Positions 12,874 to 26,774 of a stretch of DNA of 64,000 nt are shown piece after piece. Both the position numbers and the translations under genes were made by a program. Position 1 is the first letter of the stretch. Each line of letters begins with the position of its first letter. The stretch is from the NCBI GenBank assembly GCA_905331475.1, contig CAJNYU010003101.1:1-64000 (forward strand). Direction: 5' to 3'. The notes beneath the pieces were generated by a model, which had not been told where the DNA came from, made no database searches, and worked only from the letters and a program-made list of their open reading frames with translations. The DNA is from Rotaria socialis (Eukaryota > Rotifera > Eurotatoria > Philodinida > Philodinidae).

Positions 12874-13638
12874 ATGAAATTGTTTATATGCATCGTTGTT
12901 AGCATCATTTCATTAATCGCAATTTTTTATTTAATATTTATACCAATCAAAATAAATAAAAATCAACTGAAAAAAATTAAACAACAATTAGAAATTATTG
13001 AAGATGATAAACTTTTAATTAAATGGAATTCAATGGTTCATGAATACTTAAAATTTCCGCTTGCTAATGATTATGGTTCACATTCAATTGTACTTCTTGC
13101 TGCATTATGTGCAACTAAATCAGGTCCCATACTTGAGCTAGGCATGGGAACATCAAGTAGTCCATTGTTACATCGTTTAGCATTGGAACAAAAACGTTTT
13201 CTTTTATCAGCCGATTCTGATCGTCGATGGATTAATTATTTTTCTTCGTTTGCTGTAAACAATACTCTCCATGAATTGAAATACGTTGAAATTAAGAGTG
13301 AAATGGGTATCGAGTGGGCAACATCGAACCTTGAAGAATATAGGAATTGGACGGTGGTTTTTATTGATCATCGACCGGGATCACGACGGCAATTTGATTT
13401 AATGTCATATTCACATCGAAGTGATGTTGTTATTTTACATGATACAGAAAGTAGTGCTGTATATCAATATGATCGAGCCTTATCATTATATCCTTATAAA
13501 TATCGTTTTAGTAAATTGAGACCATATACAGATGTTTTAAGTGTACGTAATGAGAAATTAATTAACGTAATACGTCGTTTACTTGAAACAACGCCAGATT
13601 ATTACTTTTCGAATATAACTTCAAATAAAAATTTTTAA
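12874..13638 (+). CDS. Membrane-anchored SAM-methyltransferase-like protein
   Basis: A 254-residue single-exon ORF. Residues 3-26 form one hydrophobic segment that should act as a signal anchor, followed by a basic/coiled linker. From about residue 80 a Rossmann-type core follows: GPILELGMGTSSSPLLH resembles motif I of class I SAM-dependent methyltransferases (ELGxGxS), RFLLSADSD gives an acidic end to the second strand, WTVVFIDHRPG looks like the strand that follows, and DVVILHDT like the next one. The substrate is unknown and activity is not established. The family resemblance is to uncharacterised small methyltransferase-like proteins. The gene is intronless, unlike most neighbours. Its last 18 coding bases overlap the last coding bases of the minus-strand DRC2-like gene. 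Confidence 0.6.
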   Translation: MKLFICIVVSIISLIAIFYLIFIPIKINKNQLKKIKQQLEIIEDDKLLIKWNSMVHEYLKFPLANDYGSHSIVLLAALCATKSGPILELGMGTSSSPLLHRLALEQKRFLLSADSDRRWINYFSSFAVNNTLHELKYVEIKSEMGIEWATSNLEEYRNWTVVFIDHRPGSRRQFDLMSYSHRSDVVILHDTESSAVYQYDRALSLYPYKYRFSKLRPYTDVLSVRNEKLINVIRRLLETTPDYYFSNITSNKNF

Positions 13639-15838
13639 TTGTTGCTTAAAAGATTTTTGTGAGTTTTTTAGAGAATTTTTTTCGTGTATTCGAATATAGA
13701 TATCCATTTGTACATGAGCAAATCGTTTCCAAAATAAAGATAATTCATCGAAAAATGAATCAAACTCAAAACGACAATTATGAAGATAATGAACTTGTGA
13801 AATAATTTTATTATTTATTTGATTGAAATCAATTTGTGACATTGTTAAAAGAAGATTTTCATCTTCGAATTCCAATTGTCGACATCGATTTATTAATAAT
13901 AATATACGTTCAGCTTTTAATAGTTTTTTTTGGCATCGTTTTTTATTGTTATCAATAACAACAGACAGATGACGTAAAGAATTTTCAACTCTGCTTCGTT
14001 GAGAAATATTTGAAAAAGTTCTTCTCCAAATTAATTGATCTAAATAGTCAGAGAAAAAATGATCAAAAAGATTGGTTTAGTGAAGTTATTTGGAAAAAAA
14101 TCTTCTTTTTACTTTGATGATAATATGAACATTGTTTCAATTGATTAAGTTTATCATTAATATGATTCTTATTTGTATCTGTTTGTTCAATTAGAAGTTT
14201 TGTTTCTTTAATTCGTTTTCTTAAAGTAATCATCGATGCTATTTCTTGATTGATACGCTCTTTTGCTTTACGTGTTTTTTCGTTTAAATAATCGTAACGT
14301 TTGGAAATGGCGTCTATTTGTTGCTTATTTGAATGGATTATCTATTTACGGAAATAGAACAGCTCACATTTGATATACGTATATTGAATAGTTTTATAAA
14401 GAAACAATTTATCTTTTCAAAACTATTCGATCATATTTATTTTCGGATCTAAAAATTTTTATTGCTAAGATTCTTTTTGAATTGCTCACAATGATAGAAT
14501 AAATAAATGTCTACATATTAGAAGATCTTCGAGTGGTACAGAGCGATTTTCTAGTCGAGATGCAGCAATGTCAAAGGCACAAATATCTCTTACTTTTAAT
14601 TTTGATGTCGTCTGAGTAGACAACTCGTAATATTATTCATAGAATATCAAAAATATAAAACTCATTTTTGTTTAAAATATTTATTGGTTGTCATTATCTA
14701 GCTGATGAGAATAATATGAAAGTTCACACAAAACTGAACCAAGATGATTTATCTTTTTTTTATTCAGAAAATAAATCGTATAAAAATAATAATATTCGAG
14801 TTGTAAATGTATTGTCAATTTTAACACTTCTTCAGATATTAAAATCTCCTCTATGGAAAGTAACTTCATGGATTCTATTAATCATATTTTATCAATTTAA
14901 GTCGAATAGCAATATTTTAGAGATGCTTGGTTTTAATTTCGATTCAGTTCTATCTGTTATTTTCGTTGATTCCTGTATTAGTTTCCAATATATCATATAT
15001 AGCTTTGATTTTTCTTGTATACAAGAACATCTTTGTTTATAGATGGAAATGAAATTCTTACAGATAATTAAAAAGGAAAGAATTACATTATTTTATTTAA
15101 ACTCACTTTATTCATGGTGGAACGTAACAATTCAATTTGTGTTTTAAAATTGACATTTAGTATAGCTATGTCTTTAACAAAACTTTCTTTTAATCGTTGT
15201 TTATCGTATTGAAACTCAATAAACTGCTTGAGAACATCTTCTTGTTCAATAATATTTAAAATAACTATTTGATTGTTAAATTCATTTAAATGTTGATCAA
15301 TAAATAAATGTTTTAATGATTCTTGTTCTTGTTTAAATTCGTATTTTAATATATTTAAACGATATTCATAAATATAATAGTCACTATTTTCTATTTGTTG
15401 GTATAAATATAAAAGATGATCTGTTATTTCAATTGAACGAAGAAATGTTTCTCGTAAAAATTTATTATTTTCATCAAATTGGTTATTTAAACAAAAATAT
15501 CTATGATCAATTAAATTTATCTACAAACAAAAGAGCATTTACTAAGCAAAACACTATCATTTTCATCAAATTACTTTATGTAAAAAATAGTTTTTAATTT
15601 CGTCTTGATAAATTTGATTGAACTGATTAATTACTTGTGATTGTCGAATTAGAATCCATTTCTTATTCAAATGATGATCGATTTCATATATAATTGGTTT
15701 TATTATTGAATTATGTGCTTCTAAATGGGATGTGTAATTCAGTGGATTGGGCCATTGTCGATGAGTACGAAGTTGAATGTAATGAATTATTTTACGAGAG
15801 ATTTTCTTTTCTCGCTTCTTTTTTTTCCTGTTTGACAT
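13621..15838 (-). CDS. DRC2: DRC2/CCDC65-like axonemal coiled-coil protein
   Basis: Four exons, 15838-15575, 15520-15107, 14341-14113 and 14039-13621, close in frame to 441 residues; human DRC2/CCDC65 has about 484. The protein opens with a Lys-rich stretch, as DRC2 does, and is then mostly coiled coil rich in Glu, Gln, Lys and Leu. The best landmark is C-terminal: a segment with ILLLINRCRQLEFEDE followed by LSLFWKRFAHVQMD, which parallels the CRKFETEEE and ENFWKRYNKVK blocks I know from DRC2. DRC2 is part of the nexin-dynein regulatory complex that controls ciliary beating, fitting a ciliated rotifer. Intron 2 (14342-15106) is unusually long for this locus, and about 35 family residues seem to be missing at that junction, so a small exon may have been overlooked. 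DRC1 or another coiled-coil protein is the alternative. Confidence 0.6.
14342..15106 (-). other. Long intron of the DRC2-like gene
   Basis: A 765-bp intron bounded by GTGAG (minus strand, 15106) and AATAG (14342). It contains ORFs on both strands (for example 14668-15042 +), none with recognisable sequence. A small missed coding exon is possible. Confidence 0.5.
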
Positions 15839-17162
15839 AATATCGAACTGTGAATGATCTGTAATGAGAACAATATTATTCTGGCGCTTTGCTAATGTGG
15901 AGATATGTTTGATATAAATAAATCATTATTTTATTTGAAAGCAATGAAATAATTTATAGAAAAACGAGAGTACATTTGTATTCATCATCGATGGAAGAAT
16001 CATTTCTGTAAAATAGAAACTCTATTTCTGTTCTATGAAACTGATTGATTTTTAAATGTTCAAATGAGAGGACATCACCGACATAAACTCCTAAATCGCA
16101 CCACCATCATGAGCTCACTTGAAATAAAATATAAGCACGAACGATAAATATATCTAAACTACTTTTAGTTTCATTTTAAATGTTAAAGAAACATTTCTAA
16201 ATAATTAAATCGTTTTGAAAATTCATCTAGTTTGGACATTTTCAATCATAATTATGTATAGTCGTCGTTTTGTTTTGTTTTGTATTATAATTTTAATGTA
16301 AAGAATAAAAGGATCGATTGGAAAAGTTTTTCTTATTCGAAAATCAATCGGATAGTGATCATATGTACCATTCATTTTTTCCTTAGACTATAGATATGAT
16401 CTTATAGATGCTTTAATTATTCGATCGAGTTTGTCAGATCAGATGATGAGTAAGTCTCAAGTTGACTTTGTTGATTATATACATAGCTTGAACACACTAT
16501 TACTACAAATAAGTCATCACACTTGTGATACTCATATTAGCTCATATAGAAGCAAAAAACAGCAACGTCGTTTGCGTACATCGAGAAAGAAATTAAAAAA
16601 GAAATGAAGAAAAATCGCAATATAGTCCTATAAAGTATTTCTAACCTTAAAAAACACGTTTAACTTGAAGCATTTCTTGTTTTCAGGATTGCCTAGTGCT
16701 TTTAACTATAGAAATATAGTCAAAAATGAAAAACAAAGCGGAAAATAGATGCATATCACATACGATACAGCATAATATTGATATAGAATTATGGTAATAT
16801 TAAGTAACAATGGAATATCTCTACAGTAATTTTGTTTTTACTACACTTATCGGAGAAGAAACGATGAATAAAAGAATTATTAAAGGTAATGGTCACACTT
16901 GAGAAATTCTTAATATTATTTAGAATACACAGATTTTTTTGCATTCAGTACCAGCGACAGAGAGAGAGCAAGTATAGAAATTTTTATGGTCTTCGTTCCT
17001 GCTCTATTGAAATTATGATATAAAAGAGTGATAGATTTAAGATCTAATAAAGTATTGCCTTTCATCAAATTTATAGCATCGATTGTATGCTCGATCTAGC
17101 AGAAGAACAAGAGATGAAAGTGTTTAAAGAGACAATGATCCGAATACAAATAATTAGTAAAT
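15839..17162. other. Intergenic with one small basic ORF
   Basis: A+T-rich. The only candidate coding feature is a 54-codon plus-strand ORF at 16443-16607, listed separately. No other conserved segment was seen. Confidence 0.5.
16443..16607 (+). CDS. Candidate small basic protein, unrecognised
   Basis: A 54-codon ORF starting MMSKSQVDF and ending in a strongly basic tail (SKKQQRRLRTSRKKLKKK). A Lys/Arg tail is unusual for a chance ORF in such A+T-rich DNA, and the CGT/CGA arginine codons resemble the neighbouring genes. It could equally be the last exon of an unrecognised gene or noise. No function is proposed. Confidence 0.25.
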   Translation: MMSKSQVDFVDYIHSLNTLLLQISHHTCDTHISSYRSKKQQRRLRTSRKKLKKK

Positions 17163-20100
17163 TTAAAAAAACGTCCTAAGAGAATCCTCATCAATTGCTT
17201 TTGTATCGGATTGTGGGCTTATTTCTTCACTTATTTCATCAATAAGTGCTTTCGTTAGTCGGATTTGTTCGTCATCATCATCAAAATGTTTTTTTAATAT
17301 GTTTAATTTTAATTGAGCCATTTCCAATGCTTTCTGGTAGAACGATTGTTCACAATATAGTGTACATAAATTGTTATAAGTATCAGCAAGATCTAAATTA
17401 TCCAATGACAATTTTGTTTGTTCAATTGCGAGTGCTTGAGTGTAACATGATAAGGATTTATCATAGTTTCCTTCTTTTCGATAAACAATACCCATATTGT
17501 TCAAAGTAGCACTTATTGATGGATGTGCTGTTGGTAGAGTTTGCTTTTTTATTTTTAATGCTTGTTTATAACATTCTATTGCTTTCTCGTGATTATTCAT
17601 TTCTTCGTAAATAGTTCCAAGATTGTCTAGTGAATCAGCTAGTGACGGATGGTCTGCTGCTAGTGTAAGTTTTTTCATTGCATACGCATGCTGCAATAAC
17701 TCTAGTGCTTGAGATAAATTTCCTCGTTTTTTATAAACTGACCCAATTGCTGTTAAGGATGTTGCTATGGATGGATGCTTCGGTTGATCATGAAGTATTT
17801 TACGCTTCATCTCTAAAGCTTTTTCGTAGTATTCTAATGCTGTTGATACTTTCTTTTGATCCAAATAAATGTTTCCAATATTATGCAATGTTCGTGCGAT
17901 CTCTAATGATGATTCGTGTGGATGAATTTCCCGTTTTTGTGTAGCTAACGCTTCTTCAAAGTATTCAAGAGATTGTTTATATTCACCGCGAAGATAACAA
18001 ACACGCCCAAGATTAAAATAGATTTTTGAAGTATCATCATGATTTGATGGTAAATCTGATAGTAGACGTTTTAAATATTTCTCAGATTTTTCATATTCGC
18101 CCATATCACACATCTACATCAATAAATATAATATTTTTCAATACTAAAGTAATAACTTACCACTCGACTAAATAATAAAATCGAGTTTGACTCTTCAGTT
18201 TCTCTTCCTATACTTTGAATATATTTATTAACTGCACTTGATGATTCATCAACGCCTACGAAAATCAGAAAAGTAATAATTTTTTTTTTCAAAACGAAAT
18301 ATTCTGTATGATAAACGGAACCAAAATTTTTTCTTTCCATGTGAAAAGGACTGAAATTTTTGGTCGTGAAATCTTTTGAAATTTGTAGACAACAATAAAT
18401 TAATTGAAACATTCTTGTTTTCAATAGTTTATTGTAACAGAAGTATAAAGTTTTATTCTGCTGACAGCCTATGAGAAAAAGCGGTGTTTTAGCTTAAGAA
18501 ACATGTTGATCAATAATTGAATTTATTTATTTCTATAGTTAAACATGCTAAAAATAACTATATCGTAAAAAGAATTCTAGAGAAAAAGACAGGCATTTAT
18601 TTGATTCTCTTCATGCAAGCAGGAGGATTTTTCATATCATTTTCATGAATTTATCAGATTATTGAAATCTATTATTTTTCTCTCCATTTGCGCACGACAC
18701 TTTCGCTGTTGGTCGTATGTTTCCACTCGTAAAAATGTTAGCACTTATCTTACCTAAATTAATATGTCCTTTAATATCTTTCGAATAAAATCAAACAATA
18801 AGATCGCTATTTTAATGCATTTCTTAAGATCTATGTTAAAATCTTGATCATGTAGAGTAAAATAAAACACATAGTTATAATGAAATTCTCAATCAATCTT
18901 ATATATATATATATATTCTAACAATGATAATTAACAAAAACAAGAACACCATTGAAAATCAATCGTAAACATTTAATGAAAATGCGATTTCTTAATCAAA
19001 ACTAAGGAGTGAGTTGAAAACTATTAAATAGTCTAAAGATGTTCTTATGAAAGATTTCTATCAACATAATAGAAAGTATATTATCTATTCATTTGTATGC
19101 AACGATGAAATATTATAGTTCTATTATTTAAAATAATTATGATTAAAAGAAATCTCCAAGCACTAATAAGAAAGCAATTATAATATTACCTGATAATTGC
19201 ATCATCCATAGTTTTCTGCTTTCATCAAATTCGACATGAACAATTTTAAATACTGTTGCTAAATCAAAAAGAACTTCTTGTTCTTTTGGAAAAGCACTAT
19301 ATTGAGCAATGTCAGCAAAAATCATTTTATCCCATACAATATTTCCACCTATTTCTAATAAAACTCCAACAACCTCTTTTCTTTGAGATTTTTTAGTAGC
19401 AAATCGAGCAGCTTGTTCAATATCTCGACTAGTAGAAAAGAATCCATTCATTGATATCAAACAACCAGCATTATCACGCATTTGGAGAAGTTCATTTTTT
19501 GTTAATTTCAATCCACGATATAAACGAATTATCTTCGTTTTTGAAGTACTAGCTGCTGTACGTAATTTTTGATGTTCAATTGCAATTTGAGTCCGTAGAT
19601 GAGTTATGTAAACACGAAATGTATATAAAGCATCGATGTCTTCTGTACGTAATGCTTTGTTAACTAATCGATAAACAAATGATTGCTTACTATACCAAAC
19701 GATTGCATCTTCTGGTCTCTTTATAAATGAAAATGTTTTTTTTCGTAATTTAGAATCTTTTCTTTTTCTTGAAATCAACTTACATATTTTTTTCTGAATT
19801 CTTCAATATTTTTTAATTCAAGACGATTTCCTCGATAATAAGCTTGACAATGCATGAGCATGTCTTCAATACCCGTATTATGTTTGTCGGTTTTTGTTAT
19901 ATTTCTTAAAACATCAGTTAACAATTGAAACCAAAGAAATGAACCCGCTTCTCGTGTTAAATATCTTGTTGAACGCTCTTTACCATCAAATAAACCAAAA
20001 ATGCTTGCTTGTCTAACAGCTAATTCAACATTCTTCGAGAGTGAATCAATTAGCTCTGGTTGTTGATTAAAAACATCGATTACTTTTGAGTATTTTTCTT

Positions 20101-20470
20101 TTAATCCTAAATATTTTTCTAGATATAGGCAGAAAATAAATACAGAATCAACTTGTTGCATTGAATGTATTTTATCAAGATATTCAATAGCATACGATCC
20201 AGATATAATCAAAAATGTTTTCTCTTTTGAAATAGATTTTAAATAATCGATGCATGCATCTGGTTCAGTAAAAAAGATAACATAATGATGTATTTGTCTT
20301 AATAAACCTTTCGTAATTTCAACATCGCTTTGATTTTCAATTTCATCCATATACTGATCAAACCATACTAAAGCTAGGTCTTCATTAATATTTTCACTTG
20401 ATTCATCATTCGTGAATACTGGAGATACTTTTTCTGGCTCCAACGACTTTATCAGAGCATTATAAGCCAT
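17163..20470 (-). CDS. ADP-ribosyltransferase (ART) - TPR fusion protein
   Basis: Four exons, 20470-19784, 19718-19190, 18255-18161 and 18113-17163, close in frame to 753 residues. The N-terminal ~230 residues are unrecognised, with an acidic lead. Residues about 230-410 form an arginine-type mono-ADP-ribosyltransferase domain. The R of the R-S-E triad is in RLYRG (about R297), the S in GFFSTS (about 324-326), and the catalytic ExE in PKEQEVLF (about E375/E377). Residues about 440-720 hold about seven tetratricopeptide repeats of the kinesin-light-chain type, such as ALEYYEKAL, AIECYKQALKIKK and DSLDNLGTIYEE, with HPS between repeats. ExE predicts transfer of ADP-ribose from NAD to arginine on a partner recruited by the TPRs; this is family inference. 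There is no signal peptide, so it should be intracellular. The intron between exons 2 and 3 is long (19189-18256). Confidence 0.88.
18256..19189 (-). other. Long intron of the ART-TPR gene
   Basis: A 934-bp intron with GTAAT donor and CGTAG acceptor on the minus strand. It contains an AT run (about 18900-18916) and no recognisable coding segment. Confidence 0.7.
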
Positions 20471-20804
20471 CGATCTTATTTTAATATAAACAAACCAATA
20501 AATACTTGAGTTATATCCGCTAAGATATGACTAGTACAGACGAAGAAATAATAAATATGCTTCGACTATACGGATGGTTGACTTGGTGGAAAGAGAAAAA
20601 GAAAGGGAAAAAACCATGATTCTTTATCATGAATGTATTTTTTGTAGTATTTTTAGTTTTATCCTAAGGTAACACTGACGTTAATGTCTATTTATACTCA
20701 TAATAACGCTCTCTATGAGGAATAATTACTATTCAATAGAAAATAATGCGTTTCGGATCAAAATAACACGCGATAAATAATTTCCTTAAAATGCAAACAA
20801 ATTT
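20471..20804. other. Short intergenic gap
   Basis: 334 bp between the ART-TPR start and the DNAJC24 stop, likely holding the promoter of the former and the 3' UTR of the latter. A 30-codon plus-strand ORF (from 20526) is probably chance. Confidence 0.5.
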
Positions 20805-21182
20805 TTATTTCTTATTCAGTTGAATTTTCATTGAACAATTTGGACATTCAATAATATCAGTATCAATTTCTTTATCGATTTCTAAGACAGTTCCACAGCG
20901 ACAAATATATTCATCATCATCATCGAACTCGTTTGAATCAATTTTAGTGTGTGGAAGAGTATGTAAATGATGACGTTCTTGTTCTTGGTCATATTTTAAT
21001 CGAAGTTCAACATTTGAAAGAATTTTATAAGCATTTTGAATATCTTCAAAACGCTTTCGACTTATTGAATCATTTGAATTGATTTTATCTGGATGACATT
21101 CAAGTAAAAGCCGATGATATTCCTGTCGAAGTTCATCCGATGTACAGTTGGATGATACACCAAGAATTTCATATAAATTCAT
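20805..21182 (-). CDS. DNAJC24: J-protein of diphthamide synthesis, DPH4/DNAJC24
   Basis: A 125-residue single-exon protein. Residues 1-65 are a J domain: NLYEILGVSS opens helix I, the HPDK tetrapeptide lies in CHPDKIN (about residues 30-36), and FEDIQNAYKILSN is helix III. Residues about 85-125 form a DPH-type (CSL) zinc finger, with CRCG at about 94-97 and CPNC at about 114-117 supplying four cysteines. This two-domain order and short length are those of Dph4, which helps Dph3 and Dph1-Dph2 in the first step of diphthamide formation on elongation factor 2. The gene sits 144 bp downstream of the MAP kinase stop on the same strand. The spacing is tight, but there is no evidence of shared transcription. 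Confidence 0.9.
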   Translation of the reverse strand: MNLYEILGVSSNCTSDELRQEYHRLLLECHPDKINSNDSISRKRFEDIQNAYKILSNVELRLKYDQEQERHHLHTLPHTKIDSNEFDDDDEYICRCGTVLEIDKEIDTDIIECPNCSMKIQLNKK

Positions 21183-21325
21183 TTCTACAACAAATTACAA
21201 TTTTTCTTCTTTTATATCTTTAAAAAAATTTAATAAATTCTTCTTCAAAAAACGAAACAAAAACCGAAGAGGTAGTCAACACAAAAATATCTGACATATA
21301 AAATAATTGAAGACTAGATATACAA

Positions 21326-23768
<2,443 letters not shown>

Positions 23769-23878
23769 TTAGTTTTTGTATTTATCTGATCTAAAAAAAG
23801 TTGCACTCATTTTGATGTTTTTCTACTTCGTTTTTCAAGTTTCAAAGGATAGTTTTGTACGTAGAATCGAACAATGTG

Positions 23879-24135
23879 ATTATACAATATTTGATAGTTC
23901 AATCCATGATTACATAACTGATTAAGTGATCATTATAGTTTTGTGTAGATTACAAAACGATTTCGCTTATTGTTACAAGTATTCTTCGGTAGATAATGAA
24001 AAGAAAAACTCATTGACCCTAGTATTCTATTCTATTTTCCTTTTAGAACAATCGAAACTATATTTTTTCTATCCTTATGATTTGTTGTATTCTACACCAA
24101 TAAAAATGTTGTTATGTATCTCCTTGCAAGTTTTC
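23879..24135 (+). repeat. Diverged direct repeat, copy A
   Basis: Shares with 26141-26400 the opening words (TTATACAATATTTGAT), TCAATCCATGATTAC followed by TAACTGATTA, a GTAGATTA-AAAAC block, and near the end ACCAATAAAAATG followed by a CTCCTT word. The order and spacing are the same. No terminal inverted repeat was noticed. Its nature is unknown; it may be an old transposon fragment or a segmental duplication. Confidence 0.6.
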
Positions 24136-25126
24136 ATCGTTTCTATTCGAATGAATTATTCATACATAAGTCACATTATCATTTTTTAAATCATTTACAC
24201 ATTATCATCCAACAAAAATTCTACAGTTATTCAACTGGTAAAATACATTTTATGCAATGTATAGTTTATATTTATTATATCAATTTATTTTTATAAAATT
24301 GTTATCGACTTGAAATCTGTTTTTTTCCTCTCAAGATGGTTACTATTTTAGTGTTGTTCCTTTTGTTATACAAACTAAATTATAGTACACTTATACATCG
24401 TTCGTAGTTTTCATTGGTTAAGAGCAAGTAATGGTTTTTAAGCTAGAGTTGTATGGAAAAAAGAAATGTATCTCAAAAGTAACTTGATGGTTGGATATGC
24501 TTACTGATTAGAAATGTCTTGAAGTATGAGAAAATATATTGGTCACAGGATTTGCTTATCTATAATGAAAACTAATCGGTGTTTCACTAATAGTATCGCA
24601 ACCCTATTTAAAAATAAAATAATCTAAAACAAAAAAGGAAAAGAATTTATCAAAACCAGATGATGAGATGGTCTCATATAAATCTATTCTCTTTTCGTCT
24701 TATCTTAAGATCTGTTGAAATGCAGACGAAAAGCACGCGGATGAAATCTTTCTGTTGAATATTAATCAATTATTTTTGTAACTAAAATGAAATGTTTAGT
24801 TATACAATAAAGTGCTGGTTAAAGAATTATTTGAAACTATTTTCCAGTCCTTACATCTCTCATTCATGAATCAGATTGAGAATATAATGAATTATGTTTA
24901 ATATATGAAGAAAAACAATCGACTCCTTCATCTATACATTGAAAACTATTCTTCAACTGTAATTGAATAAATTCAACTCGACTTTGTTTATTTTAAATCG
25001 GTATTCACTTTCATTTTTATTTTTCCCAAAGAGAAGTAAAACGATCAATGATTCTCAAACTTGTCATTATCTTGACGTATTGCATTAAATCTAATACAAA
25101 AAATTTTCGATAACTTCTCTTGTAAT

Positions 25127-25348
25127 TAGTGGCGTAACCACGAGGGGGGCTGGGGGTGGCTGAGCCCCCTCCAGAACTGCTTGAGCCCCCCCCCTTGNAA
25201 ATGCTACTCTTAACATGAAAAATATGTTAGTGAACATCAAGCAAGTACAACATCTCCTAAAAAAGGTGGAAGAAATTCAGTTTTTAATTAATTCTAAAGA
25301 GTCTTGGGGTCGAGCCCCCCCTAGCTTAAAATCCTGGTTACGCCGCTA
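25127..25348. mobile_element. hAT-like MITE, copy 1
   Basis: A 222-bp element with terminal inverted repeats TAGTGGCGTAACCA at the left and TGGTTACGCCGCTA at the right, which are complementary apart from one base. It is flanked by an identical 8-bp duplication CTTGTAAT (25119-25126 and 25349-25356). The interior has G-runs near the left end and C-runs towards the right. An ambiguous base lies at 25198. TIRs beginning TAG plus an 8-bp target duplication indicate a non-autonomous hAT-superfamily element. It has no coding capacity. Confidence 0.88.
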
Positions 25349-26140
25349 CTTGTAATTGGTAAAAAAAATATATAACAGTTTCTACGTCCTCAATTAAAAC
25401 TCGAATATTTTAAAATTGCAGTCGAAAAATAGAGGTCTACATGATCTACGCAGTGACAACTTTCACTTTTCTCGCTCTCTCATAGAGTTTTAGCACATAA
25501 TGCTAAAAAATTTATTTTTCAACTTACATAAGTTTTATTTTTTCTTCAATATGGTATAACTTTCAGCCAGATCAAATTTGATAAAATGGAAAAATATTAA
25601 AATTACAAACAGTCTAATGTATTTTAGGACACCGTATATTTATTGTATATACAACATCTCTATGATAATGTATTTGTAATTGCATCGATTAAACTCAGGT
25701 TTTTACTATATGCTATTGGCTAGAATTCCAATAAAATAAAATACTTATATTTGTGCCGACAGAAGACCTAAAGGTGGTTGTTCCTTCAAGATTTTTCATA
25801 TCTTACTAGGGTCTCCCTAATGTAAAGCGTACGAAGTCAAAAGCGACTGAACAGTTAAAAAATCATCTAATTACATCTTAGTCCATTCTTTCCATCAAAC
25901 GAAATCATAGTTTAGGGAATACAGTACTGAAGATCACTGTAGATTACGAGTTGAAACTGTAGATGAGAATGTAGCAGAAGTAAAGAACCGTCCTAAATGT
26001 TCTGACAACACCATTGGATCATTCTACATAAGCTCATGAGTTGCCGCCTCTTCTCTCACTCCAAATACCCTCATCACACTATTTTTCTGTTTTTTTTTAA
26101 GCTTGATACTATAGTTTTGCTTATTGAATCAAACCATTTT

Positions 26141-26400
26141 ATTATACAATATTTGATCAATCAATCCATGATTACGTAACTGATTAGATGACAGTGTAAG
26201 TCTTATGTAGATTATAAAACAATATTGTTTATCTACTAGAAACATAGTTTGATACAAAATAAAAATATCAGCTAGCTAGATTCAATTCAATTATATATCT
26301 TGTCTTGTACAGCAATTAAATTTTTTTCCCCTATCAATCTGATTTGTTACAGTCTAAACCAATAAAAATGATTCTGTGTAACTCCTTTTGTGAGTTTTCA
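26141..26400 (+). repeat. Diverged direct repeat, copy B
   Basis: Partner of 23879-24135, about 2.26 kb downstream in the same orientation. The two share opening, middle and closing words in the same order, with many substitutions and small indels between them. It lies about 375 bp upstream of the COP1 start codon. Confidence 0.6.
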
Positions 26401-26774
26401 CTTTATGTCATTTCAACGATCGAAGAAATAAGTTAGCAATTGCAGGAAAAAAGAATTCAAAAATAAATTCAAAATATACAGGTTTATCTGAATAATACGT
26501 TTTCATTACGAAAAAAGACGGAAAGACAGTCTTTTTTGTATGATTCAAGTGATTCTGTATGTTACAAATCATAACTACTAGTCCGTTGTCTGTTTGGTAG
26601 AAAGAAAAAAAAACGTCAGTGAACTATTTCTTTACATATTATTCGAACGCTTCATACGTCGATCATTTGCGTACATCATATAAGACGAGTAAGATGTTCG
26701 TATATTCTTTTGTTTAGTCTATACGTATACATATATCTGTTAGAAATAGATCGTTGATTTTTTTTTGATATAAA

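Larger units (their letters stand above)
23769..26774. other. Intergenic between divergent MAPK and COP1 genes
   Basis: About 3 kb containing a hAT-like MITE (25127-25348) and two diverged copies of a ~260-bp repeat (23879-24135 and 26141-26400), listed separately. No further gene was recognised. Both promoters should lie at the two edges, close to the repeat copies. Confidence 0.6.

Noticed and set aside
14668..15042. 124-codon plus-strand ORF
   Set aside because: It lies within the long intron of the opposite-strand DRC2-like gene, has A+T-driven composition and resembles nothing.
20526..20618. 30-codon plus-strand ORF upstream of the ART-TPR gene
   Set aside because: Too short and isolated, with no splice signals or similarity.
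23926..24296. Overlapping ORFs of 60-87 codons with hydrophobic runs
   Set aside because: They fall in repeat copy A and its flank. Frames are not conserved in copy B, so coding is unlikely.
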